In this document: in pieces, positions 1 to 7,939 of the stretch
How positions within the stretch are numbered: the first letter of the stretch is position 1
How the letters are laid out: every line of letters starts with the position of its first letter
DNA from: Nocardiopsis metallicus
Lineage (GTDB): Bacteria; Actinomycetota; Actinomycetes; Streptosporangiales; Streptosporangiaceae
Direction: 5' to 3'
Assembly: GCF_014201115.1 (NCBI RefSeq)
Contig: NZ_JACHDO010000001.1
Location: 7,378,001-7,442,000 of the forward strand
DNA length: 64,000 nucleotides
Made by a program: the position numbers and the translations under genes
Notes under the pieces: generated by a model
What the model was told of the DNA's origin: nothing
What the model saw: the letters and a program-made list of their open reading frames with translations, nothing else
The model's database searches: none

Positions 1-1311
1 GCCGGCGGTCTGGAGGGATCCGACCAGGTCGCCGAACGCGCCTCCGTCCTCGGGCTCACCCTGCCCGAGTTCGTCAACACCATCGGGTTCCAGACCGTGC
101 TGCTGCACGCCGTCGCCGGGACCTTCGTCCCGCTGATCATCTGCGTCATGCTCTGTGGCTTCTACGGCGATAACCGGCGCTTCTCCGACGGTCTCGGCGT
201 CTGGAAGTTCGCCCTGTTCAGCGCCTTCGCCATGACCATCCCGTCGATCCTGTACAACTACTTCCTCGGGGTCGAGTTCACCAGCCTCCTAGGCGGGCTC
301 ACCGGACTGGTCATCGTGGTCCTCGCCGCCCGCAGGGGCTTCCTGATGCCGAAGAAGATCTGGGACTTCCCGCCCCGGGAGGACTGGCTCGCCCGCTGGA
401 CCGGAAAGATCGAATCCGGCAACGGCGAGGAGGTGGCCGGGCGCCGTATGGGCCTGCTCCAGGCCTGGGCGCCCTACCTGCTGGTCGCCGCGGTCCTGGT
501 GGGTACCCGCACCATCGGCCCCCTCCAGGAGTGGCTGAGCGGCATCTCCGTCGGGTCCGGCGACATCCTCGGCACCTCCGTGGCCCAGACCATCGAGCCG
601 CTCTACTCGCCCGGCGCCACCTTCATCCTGGTCTGCCTCATCACCTACGGCCTGCACCGGATGAAGGGCCGGGAGATCCTCGCCTCCTGGAAGATGGCCG
701 GATCCCAGTTGGCCGGGGCCGCCGTGGCCCTGCTCTTCGCCGTCCCGCTGGTCCGGGTCTTCATCAACACCGGAGCCCGGTTCGGTGACACGGCCCTGGA
801 GAGCATGCCGCTCACCCTGGCCATCGGAGCCGCGGAGGTCGGCGGTACCAACTGGCCCCTCCTCGCCCCCTGGATCGGTGCGCTGGGCGCCTTCGTGGCG
901 GGCTCCAACACCGTCTCCAACCTGATGTTCTCGCTCTTCCAGTTCTCCACCGCCGAGCGCATCGGCATCGCGCCGGAGACCGTCGTGGCCACCGGGGCCG
1001 TCGGCGGAGCCGCCGGGAACATGATCACGGTGCACAACATCGTGGCCGCCTCCGCCGTGGTCGGCCTGGTCGGCCGCGAGGGCGACCTCATCCGCCAGAC
1101 GATCATCCCGATGACCTACTACGTACTCATGGCCGGATCGGTGAGCTACGTGTTCGTCCACGGGCTCGGAGCCAACACGGGAACGGTCGTGCTCGCGCTG
1201 CTCCTGGCCACCCTGGCCGGTCTGGTCCTGCTCATGCGCAGGGCGGACGCGAACAAGCCCCTGCCCAGCACTATGCGCGACGCGGCGGAACTGAAAGGGG
1301 GTCGGGAATAG
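1..1311 (+). CDS. lldP: L-lactate permease (LctP family), 5' end outside window
   Basis: The frame is open from the first base, so the N-terminus lies upstream of the window; the first in-window GTG at 97 is not the real start. The visible 436 residues hold many hydrophobic segments and the family's conserved GSNTVSNLMFS and GGAAGNMI stretches near the C-terminal half. LctP permeases are cytoplasmic-membrane proteins that import L-lactate and glycolate by proton symport. The gene ends in TAG at 1309-1311, which overlaps a SigR-like promoter for rpmE. No lactate dehydrogenase is visible next to it. The family call is firm, while the exact substrate is inferred. Confidence 0.9.
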   Translation, partial: AGGLEGSDQVAERASVLGLTLPEFVNTIGFQTVLLHAVAGTFVPLIICVMLCGFYGDNRRFSDGLGVWKFALFSAFAMTIPSILYNYFLGVEFTSLLGGLTGLVIVVLAARRGFLMPKKIWDFPPREDWLARWTGKIESGNGEEVAGRRMGLLQAWAPYLLVAAVLVGTRTIGPLQEWLSGISVGSGDILGTSVAQTIEPLYSPGATFILVCLITYGLHRMKGREILASWKMAGSQLAGAAVALLFAVPLVRVFINTGARFGDTALESMPLTLAIGAAEVGGTNWPLLAPWIGALGAFVAGSNTVSNLMFSLFQFSTAERIGIAPETVVATGAVGGAAGNMITVHNIVAASAVVGLVGREGDLIRQTIIPMTYYVLMAGSVSYVFVHGLGANTGTVVLALLLATLAGLVLLMRRADANKPLPSTMRDAAELKGGRE

Positions 1312-1331
1312 GTACTGGTCCCGGCATGGTT
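1305..1331 (+). promoter_or_regulatory. SigR-like promoter upstream of rpmE
   Basis: GGAAT (1305-1309) is followed after 19 nt by GTT (1329-1331). This matches the SigR (thiol-oxidative stress sigma factor) pattern GGAAT-N18/19-GTT. It lies about 180 nt upstream of rpmE and overlaps the lldP stop codon. In Streptomyces coelicolor rpmE is a known SigR target, which raises the prior. The site is short, so chance occurrence cannot be excluded. Confidence 0.45.
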
Positions 1332-1508
1332 GTTGGTCTGGCAAACTGGTATCAGGGAACGGCAGTCCTCCGCGCTCGCGGAGAGCACGCCGCCCTCTTA
1401 CCTGGATCGCCGCGGCACCGGTTCGCGCATGGTCAACACACCGCCCCACCCCCGACGGTGGTGCGGTCGTCATGCGTCCGGCGGTCGCGCCCTGAGAAGG
1501 AGACACAC

Positions 1509-1718
1509 ATGCAGGCCGACATTCACCCCACGTACGTCCCGACCGAGGTGACCTGCACCTGCGGGGCCAAGTTCGTGACCCGCAGCACGAACCCCGAGGG
1601 CAAGGTGCGCGCCGACGTGTGCTCCGAGTGCCACCCGTTCTACACCGGCAAGCAGAAGATCCTGGACACCGGTGGCCGGGTCGCCCGCTTCGAGAAGCGC
1701 TTCGGCAAGCGCCAGTAG
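1509..1718 (+). CDS. rpmE: 50S ribosomal protein L31, zinc-binding type
   Basis: This 69-residue protein is a component of the large ribosomal subunit at the bridge between subunits. Four cysteines (C16, C18, C38, C41, arranged CxC and CxxC) make this the zinc-containing C+ form of L31. The ATG at 1509 is chosen because a GAAGGAG ribosome-binding site (1496-1502) precedes it at good distance and the protein then has the usual length. An upstream extension in the same frame is non-homologous. A strong hairpin terminator follows at 1731-1776. The C+ form is usually the one made when zinc is available. Confidence 0.96.
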   Translation: MQADIHPTYVPTEVTCTCGAKFVTRSTNPEGKVRADVCSECHPFYTGKQKILDTGGRVARFEKRFGKRQ

Positions 1719-1730
1719 CGCTGCCCTTCG

Positions 1731-1776
1731 TCCGGTGGCGCCGCCTCCCCGCGGGGGCGTGCGCGGCGCCACCGGA
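1731..1776 (+). terminator. Hairpin terminator after rpmE
   Basis: A 13-bp perfect stem (1731-1743 with 1764-1776) encloses a 20-nt GC-rich loop 13 nt after the rpmE stop. There is no U-run, which is common for actinobacterial terminators. It separates rpmE from prfA. Confidence 0.6.
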
Positions 1777-1841
1777 TCAGGCGGTCCCTCGGGTGGGGGA
1801 GACGACGGACAGGGCGAGCGACAAGACGGGAACGTGGGAAA

Positions 1842-2909
1842 GTGAAGCTGGACGACCTCCTTGGGGAGTACTACGAGCTGGAACAGCAGCTCGCCGACCC
1901 CGAGGTGCACGCCAACCAGACCAAGGCGCGCACGCTGGGCAAGCGCTACTCACAGCTCACCCCGATCATCGAGGCCTACCGTCAGCTCAAGGAGGTCGAG
2001 AACGACATCGACGCCGCCCGTGAGCTGGCCGCCGAGGACTCCTCCTTCGCGGAGGAGGCCGACCGCCTGACCGAGCAGGCCGAGCAGCTCACCGAGCGCC
2101 TGCGCGTCCTGCTCGTCCCGCGCGACCCCGCCGACGACAAGAACCTCACCATGGAGGTCAAGGCCGGTGAGGGCGGCGAGGAGTCCGCCCTGTTCGCGGG
2201 CGACCTGGTCCGCATGTACCTGCGCTACGCCGAGCGCCAGGGGTGGAAGACCGAGGTCATCGACGCCACCCACTCGGACCTGGGCGGGTACAAGGACATC
2301 ACGATCGCCTTCAAGAACAGGGGCACCCCCGAACCCGGCGCGGGCGTGTGGCCCCAGCTCAAGTTCGAGGGCGGGGTCCACCGGGTCCAGCGCGTCCCGG
2401 TCACCGAGTCCCAGGGCCGCATCCACACCTCCGCGGCCGGGGTCCTCGTGGTGCCCGAGGCCGAAGAGGTCGAGATCGTCATCAACGCCAACGATCTGCG
2501 CATCGACGTCTACCGCTCCTCCGGCCCCGGCGGTCAGAGCGTCAACACCACCGACTCCGCGGTGCGCATCACGCACCTGCCGACCGGCATCGTGGCCTCC
2601 TGCCAGAACGAGAAGAGCCAGCTCCAGAACAAGGAGCAGGCCATGCGCATCCTGCGCGCCCGCATCTACGCCGAGGCCCAGGCCAGCGCGGACGCCGAGG
2701 CCTCCGCCGAGCGCAAGAGCCAGGTCCGCACCGTGGACCGCTCCGAGCGCGTGCGCACCTACAATTTCCCGGAGAACCGCATCTCCGACCACCGGGTCGG
2801 CTACAAGGCCTACAACCTCGACCAGGTCCTCGACGGGGAACTGGACGGGGTCGTCAAGGCCCTGGTGGACGCGGACACCAAGGAGAGGCTCGAAGCCGCG
2901 CAATCATGA
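1842..2909 (+). CDS. prfA: Peptide chain release factor 1
   Basis: RF1 recognises UAA and UAG stop codons and triggers peptidyl-tRNA hydrolysis on the ribosome. The 355-residue protein has the class-I release factor layout: N-terminal coiled-coil region, the PVT tripeptide (RVPVTES) that reads the stop codon in RF1, and the catalytic GGQ in SGPGGQSVN at about residues 230-232. The GTG start at 1842 gives the usual family length. The stop overlaps the prmC start (ATGA, 2906-2909), so the substrate and its modifying methylase are translationally coupled, as in many bacteria. Confidence 0.97.
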   Translation: MKLDDLLGEYYELEQQLADPEVHANQTKARTLGKRYSQLTPIIEAYRQLKEVENDIDAARELAAEDSSFAEEADRLTEQAEQLTERLRVLLVPRDPADDKNLTMEVKAGEGGEESALFAGDLVRMYLRYAERQGWKTEVIDATHSDLGGYKDITIAFKNRGTPEPGAGVWPQLKFEGGVHRVQRVPVTESQGRIHTSAAGVLVVPEAEEVEIVINANDLRIDVYRSSGPGGQSVNTTDSAVRITHLPTGIVASCQNEKSQLQNKEQAMRILRARIYAEAQASADAEASAERKSQVRTVDRSERVRTYNFPENRISDHRVGYKAYNLDQVLDGELDGVVKALVDADTKERLEAAQS

Positions 2910-3769
2910 ACTTCCTGCTCGACGAGGTCGCCCGCGCCACGCTGAGGCTCGCGGAAGCGGGCGTGGCCTCACCACGTACGGACGCCGAGGAACTCGCGGC
3001 GTTCGTGCACGGTGTCCGTCGAGGGGAACTCCACGCCGTCGCCGACGCCGACTTCGACGCGCGCTACTGGGAATGCGTCTCCCGCCGCGAGGCCCGCGAA
3101 CCCCTCCAGCACATCACCGGGCGCGCCTACTTCCGGTACCTGGAACTCCAGGTCGGGCCGGGCGTCTTCGTGCCCAGGCCGGAGACCGAGATCATGGTCG
3201 ACTGGGCGATCGAGACCCTGCGCTCCATGGACGTGGCCGACCCCCTGGTCGTGGACCTGGGCGCGGGTTCGGGCGCCATCGCGATCTCCATCGCCCAGGA
3301 GGTCCCGCGCTCGCGGGTGCACACCGTGGAGATCGACCCCGCTGCCCTGGAGTGGGCCCGGCGCAACATCGAGGCCAGCGGGCACGCCGACCGCGTCACC
3401 GCCCACGAGGGCGACATGCGCACCGCGCTGCCCGAGCTCAACGGCCGCGTCGACCTGCTCATCAGCAACCCGCCCTACGTCCCCACCGACGCCGCGGGCG
3501 CGATCCCGCCGGAGGTGCGCGACTACGACCCGGCGCCCGCCCTGTGGTCCGGAGCGGACGGCCTGGACATGATCCGCGACCTGGAGGCGGTCGGCCGCAG
3601 GCTGCTGCGCCCCGGCGGCGCCATGGCCGTCGAGCACCACGACGGCCAGGGCATCGACATCCCCTGGCTGTTCCCCGAGGACAAGGGCTGGCGCGACGTC
3701 CTCAACCGCAAGGACATGGCCAGGCGCGACCGCTTCGTGGTCATGCGCCGTGCCGACGGCGACGGTTAG
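2906..3769 (+). CDS. prmC: Release factor glutamine methyltransferase
   Basis: PrmC (HemK) methylates the glutamine of the GGQ motif in RF1 and RF2 using S-adenosylmethionine. The 287-residue protein shows the SAM-binding DLGAGSGAIA loop and the NPPYVP catalytic motif that binds the target glutamine, preceded by the N-terminal helical domain that docks on the release factor. The ATG at 2906 overlaps the prfA stop by 4 nt, so translation is coupled to its substrate gene. Nothing is missing compared with the family. Confidence 0.95.
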   Translation: MNFLLDEVARATLRLAEAGVASPRTDAEELAAFVHGVRRGELHAVADADFDARYWECVSRREAREPLQHITGRAYFRYLELQVGPGVFVPRPETEIMVDWAIETLRSMDVADPLVVDLGAGSGAIAISIAQEVPRSRVHTVEIDPAALEWARRNIEASGHADRVTAHEGDMRTALPELNGRVDLLISNPPYVPTDAAGAIPPEVRDYDPAPALWSGADGLDMIRDLEAVGRRLLRPGGAMAVEHHDGQGIDIPWLFPEDKGWRDVLNRKDMARRDRFVVMRRADGDG

Positions 3770-3857
3770 CCGGCGCCGTGCCAGTAGAAACCCGCCCCCC
3801 ATACCCACCGCTGGACCGGCAGCCGAGGCCGGTCGACCGAGATCGAGGTGAACGCAG

Positions 3858-4718
3858 GTGAGCCGCATCTACGACTGCGCGGACGAGACCGCCCGCAAGG
3901 ACGGCATCGCCGACGCCGCCTCCGCGGTACGCCGAGGCGATCTGGTGGTGCTGCCCACGGACACCGTGTACGGCATCGGCACCGACGCCTTCAACCCGAA
4001 GGCCGTGGCCAACCTGCTGGAGACCAAGGGCCGCGGCCGGGACATGCCGCCGCCGGTCCTGGTGGGTTCCATGCGCGCCGCCACCGCTCTCATCGACGAC
4101 CTCGGCAACCACGGCCGGGACCTGATGGAGGAGTTCTGGCCCGGACCGCTCACCCTGGTGTGCACCGCCACCCCCAGCCTGTCCTGGGACCTGGGCGACA
4201 CCAAGGGCACCGTGGCCGTGCGGATGCCGATGGACCCGGTGGCCCTGGAACTGCTCAAGGAGACCGGCCCGATGGCGGTGAGCAGCGCCAACAAGTCCGG
4301 TCAGCCCGCCGCGGTCAACGCGGGCGAGGCGATCGAGCAGCTCGGTGACGAGGACGTAGCGGTCTACCTGGACGGCGGGGAGACCGACAGCCCGGTGGCC
4401 TCCACCATCGTCGACCTCACCTACGCGGTCCCGCGGGTGCTGCGCTCCGGTGCCATCTCCATCGAGCAGCTGCGCGCGGTGTGCGGCACCGTGATCGGTG
4501 AGCTGCGCAAGGGGCGCACCAGGCCGAAGAAGGCTGAGGGGGAGGAGGACGCCGAGCAGGCGGCCGAGACCACCGGAGCCGAGACCACCGGAGCCCAAGC
4601 GCCCGCGTCCGGGACTTCCGCGTCCGAGGCATCCAAGCCTGAGGCGCACCAGGCCGGGGCCGCGGCCACCGAACCGGAGACCGACGGGTCCCAGGGCACC
4701 GACCGCTCCGAGAGCTAG
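3858..4718 (+). CDS. sua5: L-threonylcarbamoyladenylate synthase (Sua5/YciO/YrdC)
   Basis: This enzyme makes threonylcarbamoyl-AMP from threonine, bicarbonate and ATP for the t6A modification at tRNA position 37. The YrdC fold fills residues 20-200: LPTDTVYGIGTDAFN near the start, KGRGRDMPPPVLV, and MAVSSANKSG with the conserved SxAN. Residues from about 215 to 286 are a Glu/Thr/Ala-rich, low-complexity tail with a short AETTG repeat. This tail is not the Sua5 domain seen in long family members and is probably disordered. The GTG at 3858 follows an AGGTGAACGC stretch. It sits between prmC and a wecA-like gene, a common actinobacterial order. Confidence 0.93.
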   Translation: MSRIYDCADETARKDGIADAASAVRRGDLVVLPTDTVYGIGTDAFNPKAVANLLETKGRGRDMPPPVLVGSMRAATALIDDLGNHGRDLMEEFWPGPLTLVCTATPSLSWDLGDTKGTVAVRMPMDPVALELLKETGPMAVSSANKSGQPAAVNAGEAIEQLGDEDVAVYLDGGETDSPVASTIVDLTYAVPRVLRSGAISIEQLRAVCGTVIGELRKGRTRPKKAEGEEDAEQAAETTGAETTGAQAPASGTSASEASKPEAHQAGAAATEPETDGSQGTDRSES

Positions 4719-4730
4719 AGGGATCAGGCC

Positions 4731-5897
4731 GTGCGGGAGTACGCGCTCACCTTCGTCATCGCCGCCGCGGTGACCTACCTGCTGGTGCCGTTGGTACGCC
4801 GCCTGGCCATCGCCTTCGGCGCCGCGCCCGCGGTCCGCGACCGCGACGTGCACACCGAACCCATCCCGAGGCTGGGCGGGCTGGCCATCTACGGCGGGTT
4901 CGCGGCGGCGCTGCTGATCTCCGCGCAGCTGCCGCACCTGCAGAACGTGTTCGTGGCCAAGACGTGGATCGGACTGCTGCTGGCGGGCGGTCTCATCACC
5001 GTCATCGGCGTCATCGACGACCGGTGGGGGATGGACGCCCTCAGCAAGCTGGCCGGGCAGATCGCCGCCGCGGGCATCCTGGTCTGGCAGGGGGTGCAGC
5101 TGCTGTGGCTGCCGCTCCCCGGAACCCAGCTCTCCCTGGGCCCCTGGCTCGGCGCGATGATCTCGATCCTGCTCATCGTGGTGACCATCAACGCGGTCAA
5201 CTTCGCGGACGGCCTGGACGGGCTGGCCGCGGGCATCGTCGGCATCTCGTCGCTGGCGTTCTTCGCGTACTACTACGTGGTCGCGGTCGAGCAGGGTTTC
5301 GTCCGCCAGTCCTACCCCGCGATGATCGCCATCATCCTGGCCGGTACCTGTGTGGGCTTCCTCTTCCACAACTTCCACCCGGCCCGGGTGTTCATGGGCG
5401 ACACCGGCTCGATGCTCCTCGGGCTGCTGCTCACCTCCATCACCATCACGGTGACCGGGCAGTTCGACGCCAACACCGCCCGCGAGGAGTTCAACTCCTC
5501 CGGTCTGGTGGTCTTCCTGCCGATCGCGCTGCCGCTGCTGGTGATCGCGCTGCCGCTGGCCGACCTGGTCCTGGCGGTGCTGCGGCGGACGCTGTCCGGG
5601 CGGTCCCCGTTCGCCCCGGACCGGGGACACCTGCACCACCGGCTCCTCGACATGGGCCACACGCACACCCGCGCGGTGCTGCTGATGTACCTGTGGGCGG
5701 GGATCGTCGCCTTCGCCGCGGTGTCGCTGTCCATCTTCGACTCGGCGTTCATCGTGCTGACGGTCACGGTGCTGGTGGCCACCTGTGCGGTGGGTCTCAT
5801 CGCCCTGCCGCGACTGCGCCGTCGCGGGCTGTTGCCCTGGGGCAGGGAGAGGGAATCCGCGGCGAGGTCAGATCACCATCAGCCAACCGATGGATAA
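4731..5897 (+). CDS. WecA/MraY-family polyprenyl-phosphate N-acetylhexosamine 1-phosphate transferase
   Basis: This membrane enzyme transfers a UDP-activated sugar 1-phosphate to polyprenyl phosphate, the first step of a wall glycan. The 388-residue protein has about ten hydrophobic segments. The conserved cytoplasmic motifs are IGVIDDRWGMDAL, NFADGLDGLAAG, HPARVFMGDTGSM and the C-terminal DRGHLHHRLLD, which contains the HHR-type motif of WecA. The GTG at 4731 lies 12 nt after the sua5 stop, so the two are probably co-transcribed. The neighbourhood (wecA/rfe homologue then atp operon) matches Mycobacterium and Streptomyces. WecA-type is favoured over MraY because there is no mur/fts context; the exact sugar is unknown. 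Confidence 0.88.
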   Translation: MREYALTFVIAAAVTYLLVPLVRRLAIAFGAAPAVRDRDVHTEPIPRLGGLAIYGGFAAALLISAQLPHLQNVFVAKTWIGLLLAGGLITVIGVIDDRWGMDALSKLAGQIAAAGILVWQGVQLLWLPLPGTQLSLGPWLGAMISILLIVVTINAVNFADGLDGLAAGIVGISSLAFFAYYYVVAVEQGFVRQSYPAMIAIILAGTCVGFLFHNFHPARVFMGDTGSMLLGLLLTSITITVTGQFDANTAREEFNSSGLVVFLPIALPLLVIALPLADLVLAVLRRTLSGRSPFAPDRGHLHHRLLDMGHTHTRAVLLMYLWAGIVAFAAVSLSIFDSAFIVLTVTVLVATCAVGLIALPRLRRRGLLPWGRERESAARSDHHQPTDG

Positions 5898-5912
5898 ATG
5901 CGCGGTCACGTT

Positions 5913-5928
5913 CGGGACCGAGGTCCCG
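5913..5928. repeat. Short inverted repeat after the wecA-like gene
   Basis: CGGGACC and GGTCCCG are separated by only GA, 16 nt after the wecA-like stop. The loop is too tight for a normal terminator and no U-run follows. It may be a protein-binding palindrome or chance. Confidence 0.3.
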
Positions 5929-6071
5929 TTCCGGTCGTCGAATGTGCGCTGGTGTGAAGGCCGCTGCCAGTGTGGTCAAGGTGACACAAGGTCCGAAGCG
6001 GCCGCAGAACGGGCCTTTCGCGAGGCGTTAAGAGCGCGTTAAGGAACCCCTGGATTTGGCACCAAACACCT

Positions 6072-6087
6072 TGTGATAGCTTTCACG
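6072..6087. promoter_or_regulatory. Crp/GlxR-type binding site upstream of the ATP synthase operon
   Basis: TGTGA-N6-TCACG matches the cAMP-receptor palindrome TGTGA-N6-TCACA at 9 of 10 fixed bases. It lies 35 nt upstream of the first gene of the operon (6122). A TTGGCA hexamer at 6056-6061 just upstream could be a -35 element, with TAGCTT at 6077-6082 as a weak -10 inside the site. Crp/GlxR proteins control respiratory genes in several actinobacteria, so the location makes sense. Confidence 0.5.
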
Positions 6088-6121
6088 AGCAGGTAACCAC
6101 TGAACCCCACGGAGCTTCGTC

Positions 6122-6544
6122 ATGCAGGAACACGACGCCCGGATTTTCCGCGGCGCCGCGCTTCCAGCGGCTGTTGTCGGGGCCTTGGCCATTGCGGTCT
6201 CGGCTCTGTTCAGCGGCGCCGCCGGAGCTCTCAGCTCGGCCCTCGCGGTCGCGATCATCCTTGCCTGTTTCGGGCTCGGACAGTGGGCGGTCATCCTGGT
6301 CACCCGGCGCAACGAGGACCTGTTCCTCGCTGCGAACATGCTCGGCTTCGTCGTGAAGATGGCGGTGCTGGGAGTTCTCCTGGTGACTCTGGGCCGTAGC
6401 GCCTTCATCGCAGACCTCGACAGCAACGCCTTCGTATACAGCGCGTTGGCTGTTGTCCTGGTCTGGCTCGGGGGTCAGATGCGCGGGATCGCCAAGACCA
6501 AGATGCTGCACGTGGACCCGTCCGAAGGTTCGGGGAACACGTGA
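6122..6544 (+). CDS. ATP synthase subunit I-like membrane protein
   Basis: This 140-residue protein has four hydrophobic segments (about residues 12-30, 37-62, 70-92 and 106-120) with a polar C-terminus, the layout of AtpI-type proteins. These help assemble the c-ring or carry Mg2+ for the ATP synthase. The ATG at 6122 is preceded by GGAG at a suitable distance. It opens the atp operon directly below a Crp-like site. The similarity is weak at sequence level, so the call rests on length, topology and position. A second, AtpZ-like protein follows, an order that appears reversed relative to Streptomyces as I recall it. Confidence 0.7.
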   Translation: MQEHDARIFRGAALPAAVVGALAIAVSALFSGAAGALSSALAVAIILACFGLGQWAVILVTRRNEDLFLAANMLGFVVKMAVLGVLLVTLGRSAFIADLDSNAFVYSALAVVLVWLGGQMRGIAKTKMLHVDPSEGSGNT

Positions 6545-6581
6545 TGGGGTGCCCCGCCGTGGCCCGTGGCAACGGGCGTTA

Positions 6582-6598
6582 TAACCTGTTCCAGGTTA
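6582..6598. promoter_or_regulatory. 17-bp perfect palindrome, candidate operator
   Basis: TAACCTGTTCCAGGTTA consists of two perfect 7-bp arms around TTC. It lies 33 nt upstream of an extended -10 element (6631-6639) and so sits near the -50 to -65 region of that promoter. The regulator is not identifiable from the sequence. Confidence 0.4.
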
Positions 6599-6630
6599 GG
6601 CGGGCAGCCACGTTCCAGCCCAGCCCCACA

Positions 6631-6639
6631 TGCTATATT
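6631..6639 (+). promoter_or_regulatory. Extended -10 promoter inside the atp operon
   Basis: TGCTATATT is close to the ideal extended -10 (TGnTATAAT). Its predicted start site is near 6646, four bases before the AtpZ-like ATG at 6650. The resulting transcript would be almost leaderless, so the GGAG at 6642-6645 would be lost from it. This would be an internal promoter driving atpZ-atpBEFHAGDC apart from the first gene. Confidence 0.45.
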
Positions 6640-6649
6640 CCGGAGCGAG

Positions 6650-6880
6650 ATGAGCAGCGAAGCAGCCAGGAAGACGGAAGCGGACGTGCCCTCGGTGCCA
6701 CGCGAGTCCGACGGCTGGGCGCTCTTCTCCACCCTCCTCGCGGGCGTTCTCGTGTGGAGCGGGATCGGCTGGGGCCTGGATCACCTTCTGGGATTCCAAG
6801 CGCTCTTCCTGCCCATCGGGGCGGTTCTGGGCTTGGTCGGCGCGATCTGGCTGATCGTCGCCAAGACCCGCCAGGTCTGA
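6650..6880 (+). CDS. AtpZ/AtpI-family small membrane protein
   Basis: This 76-residue protein has two transmembrane helices (about residues 24-44 and 48-70) joined by a short loop with the conserved GWGLDHLLG. This is the AtpZ signature, a two-helix protein that works with AtpI in Mg2+/Ca2+ supply or c-ring assembly. The ATG at 6650 is chosen because GGAG precedes it and the extended version has no homology. It lies just upstream of atpB in the operon. Confidence 0.8.
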   Translation: MSSEAARKTEADVPSVPRESDGWALFSTLLAGVLVWSGIGWGLDHLLGFQALFLPIGAVLGLVGAIWLIVAKTRQV

Positions 6881-6900
6881 ACTCTTCCGCTAGAGCGATG

Positions 6901-6922
6901 GCACCACGGGTGACCGTGGTGC
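6901..6922 (+). other. Intercistronic hairpin with GUGA tetraloop
   Basis: A perfect 9-bp stem (6901-6909 with 6914-6922) is capped by GTGA, a GNRA-type tetraloop in RNA. No U-run follows, so termination is unlikely. It may be an RNA stability or processing element just upstream of atpB. Confidence 0.5.
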
Positions 6923-6979
6923 GTAGCTCTGCCACAACCATCAACGAGGCTTTCTTGCGTCACGACGAAAGGATTCGCC

Positions 6980-7816
6980 GTGAGTGCTGACGTGCGCATT
7001 CTCGCGGCCGAACCGGGTTGCCATCTTTTCAGCGGCTGCGGGTTCGAGGCCCCCACCATCGGGATGTTCTTCCCCGAACCGTGGATCACCGGCATCCCCG
7101 GTACCGCAGGTATCGACCTGTACCTGGTTCTGCTGCTGATCGCTCTCGGTGCGGTCCTGCTCCTGTGGTCGTGGTTCAGCAAGAAGCTGACCCTCGTCCC
7201 CGGGCGCAGGCAGAGCGTCGGTGAGATGTTCGTGCTGTTCATCCGGGACCAGATCACCCGGCCCACCATGGGTGCCAAGGGTGACAGCTTCATCCCGCTG
7301 ATGACCGCGATCTTCAGCTTCATCCTGCTGATGAACTTCACCGGCCTGATCCCCGGTGGTCTCCCGGTCAACAGCGACCTGTCGTTCCCCGCGATGCTCG
7401 CCGGATTCATCTTCATCCTGACTCTGATCATCGGTATGAAGAGGCAGGGCGGCTGGGGCTATATCAGGAACCAGATCTTCCCCCCGGGGATGCCCAAGCC
7501 GATTTATCTGCTGGTCACCCCGATCGAGATTCTCTCCGTCTTCGTCATCCGCCCCGTGACGCACGCCCTGCGTCTGTTCGCGACCATGTTCGCGGGCAGC
7601 CTGCTGCTGGCCGTGTTCGCCTACGGCGGCTGGTACATGCTGAACATCTCTGCCGAGCCGGCCCTGGCCGCCCTGTCCGTGGTCTACTCCGGTGCCGCAC
7701 TGCTCGGTTACATCCTCTTCTTCGTCTTCGAGATCCTGATCATGGTCGTCCAGGCGTTCATCTTCACGCTCCTGGCCAGCCTCTACATCAACCAGTCTCT
7801 CGAAGCCGCCCACTAA
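6980..7816 (+). CDS. atpB: F0F1 ATP synthase subunit a
   Basis: Subunit a forms the two proton half-channels beside the c-ring. The 278-residue protein has five to six membrane segments, the essential arginine in THALRLFATMFAG, and the C-terminal helix with IMVVQAFIFTLLASLYIN typical of the family. The GTG at 6980 follows AAAGGA at good spacing. It is the first structural gene of the atpBEFHAGDC order. Length and motifs are normal. Confidence 0.96.
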   Translation: MSADVRILAAEPGCHLFSGCGFEAPTIGMFFPEPWITGIPGTAGIDLYLVLLLIALGAVLLLWSWFSKKLTLVPGRRQSVGEMFVLFIRDQITRPTMGAKGDSFIPLMTAIFSFILLMNFTGLIPGGLPVNSDLSFPAMLAGFIFILTLIIGMKRQGGWGYIRNQIFPPGMPKPIYLLVTPIEILSVFVIRPVTHALRLFATMFAGSLLLAVFAYGGWYMLNISAEPALAALSVVYSGAALLGYILFFVFEILIMVVQAFIFTLLASLYINQSLEAAH

Positions 7817-7833
7817 AGGACCCCTTCACCCAC

Positions 7834-7851
7834 CCCGGCAATCCCGCCGGG
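7834..7851 (+). other. Hairpin between atpB and atpE
   Basis: CCCGGC (7834-7839) pairs with GCCGGG (7846-7851) around a 6-nt loop in the 123-nt atpB-atpE gap. It is too weak for a terminator. Such leaders upstream of atpE often adjust translation or stability of the highly expressed c subunit. Confidence 0.35.
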
Positions 7852-7939
7852 AGACGGTAAAGGTGTAAAGACCCGCCCACCCCGGCGCACTGACTCATCG
7901 CACAAGCGCGACGCCGGACGTCGAGTAAAGGGAAACACC

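Noticed and set aside
2167..3861. A 564-codon frame over prfA and prmC
   Set aside because: It is rich in Arg/Pro/Ala with no domain and overlaps two well-supported essential genes.
6131..6544. atp-operon first gene as a cation transporter
   Set aside because: Four hydrophobic segments alone could suggest a transporter, but length and position directly before atpZ and atpB fit an AtpI-type protein better.
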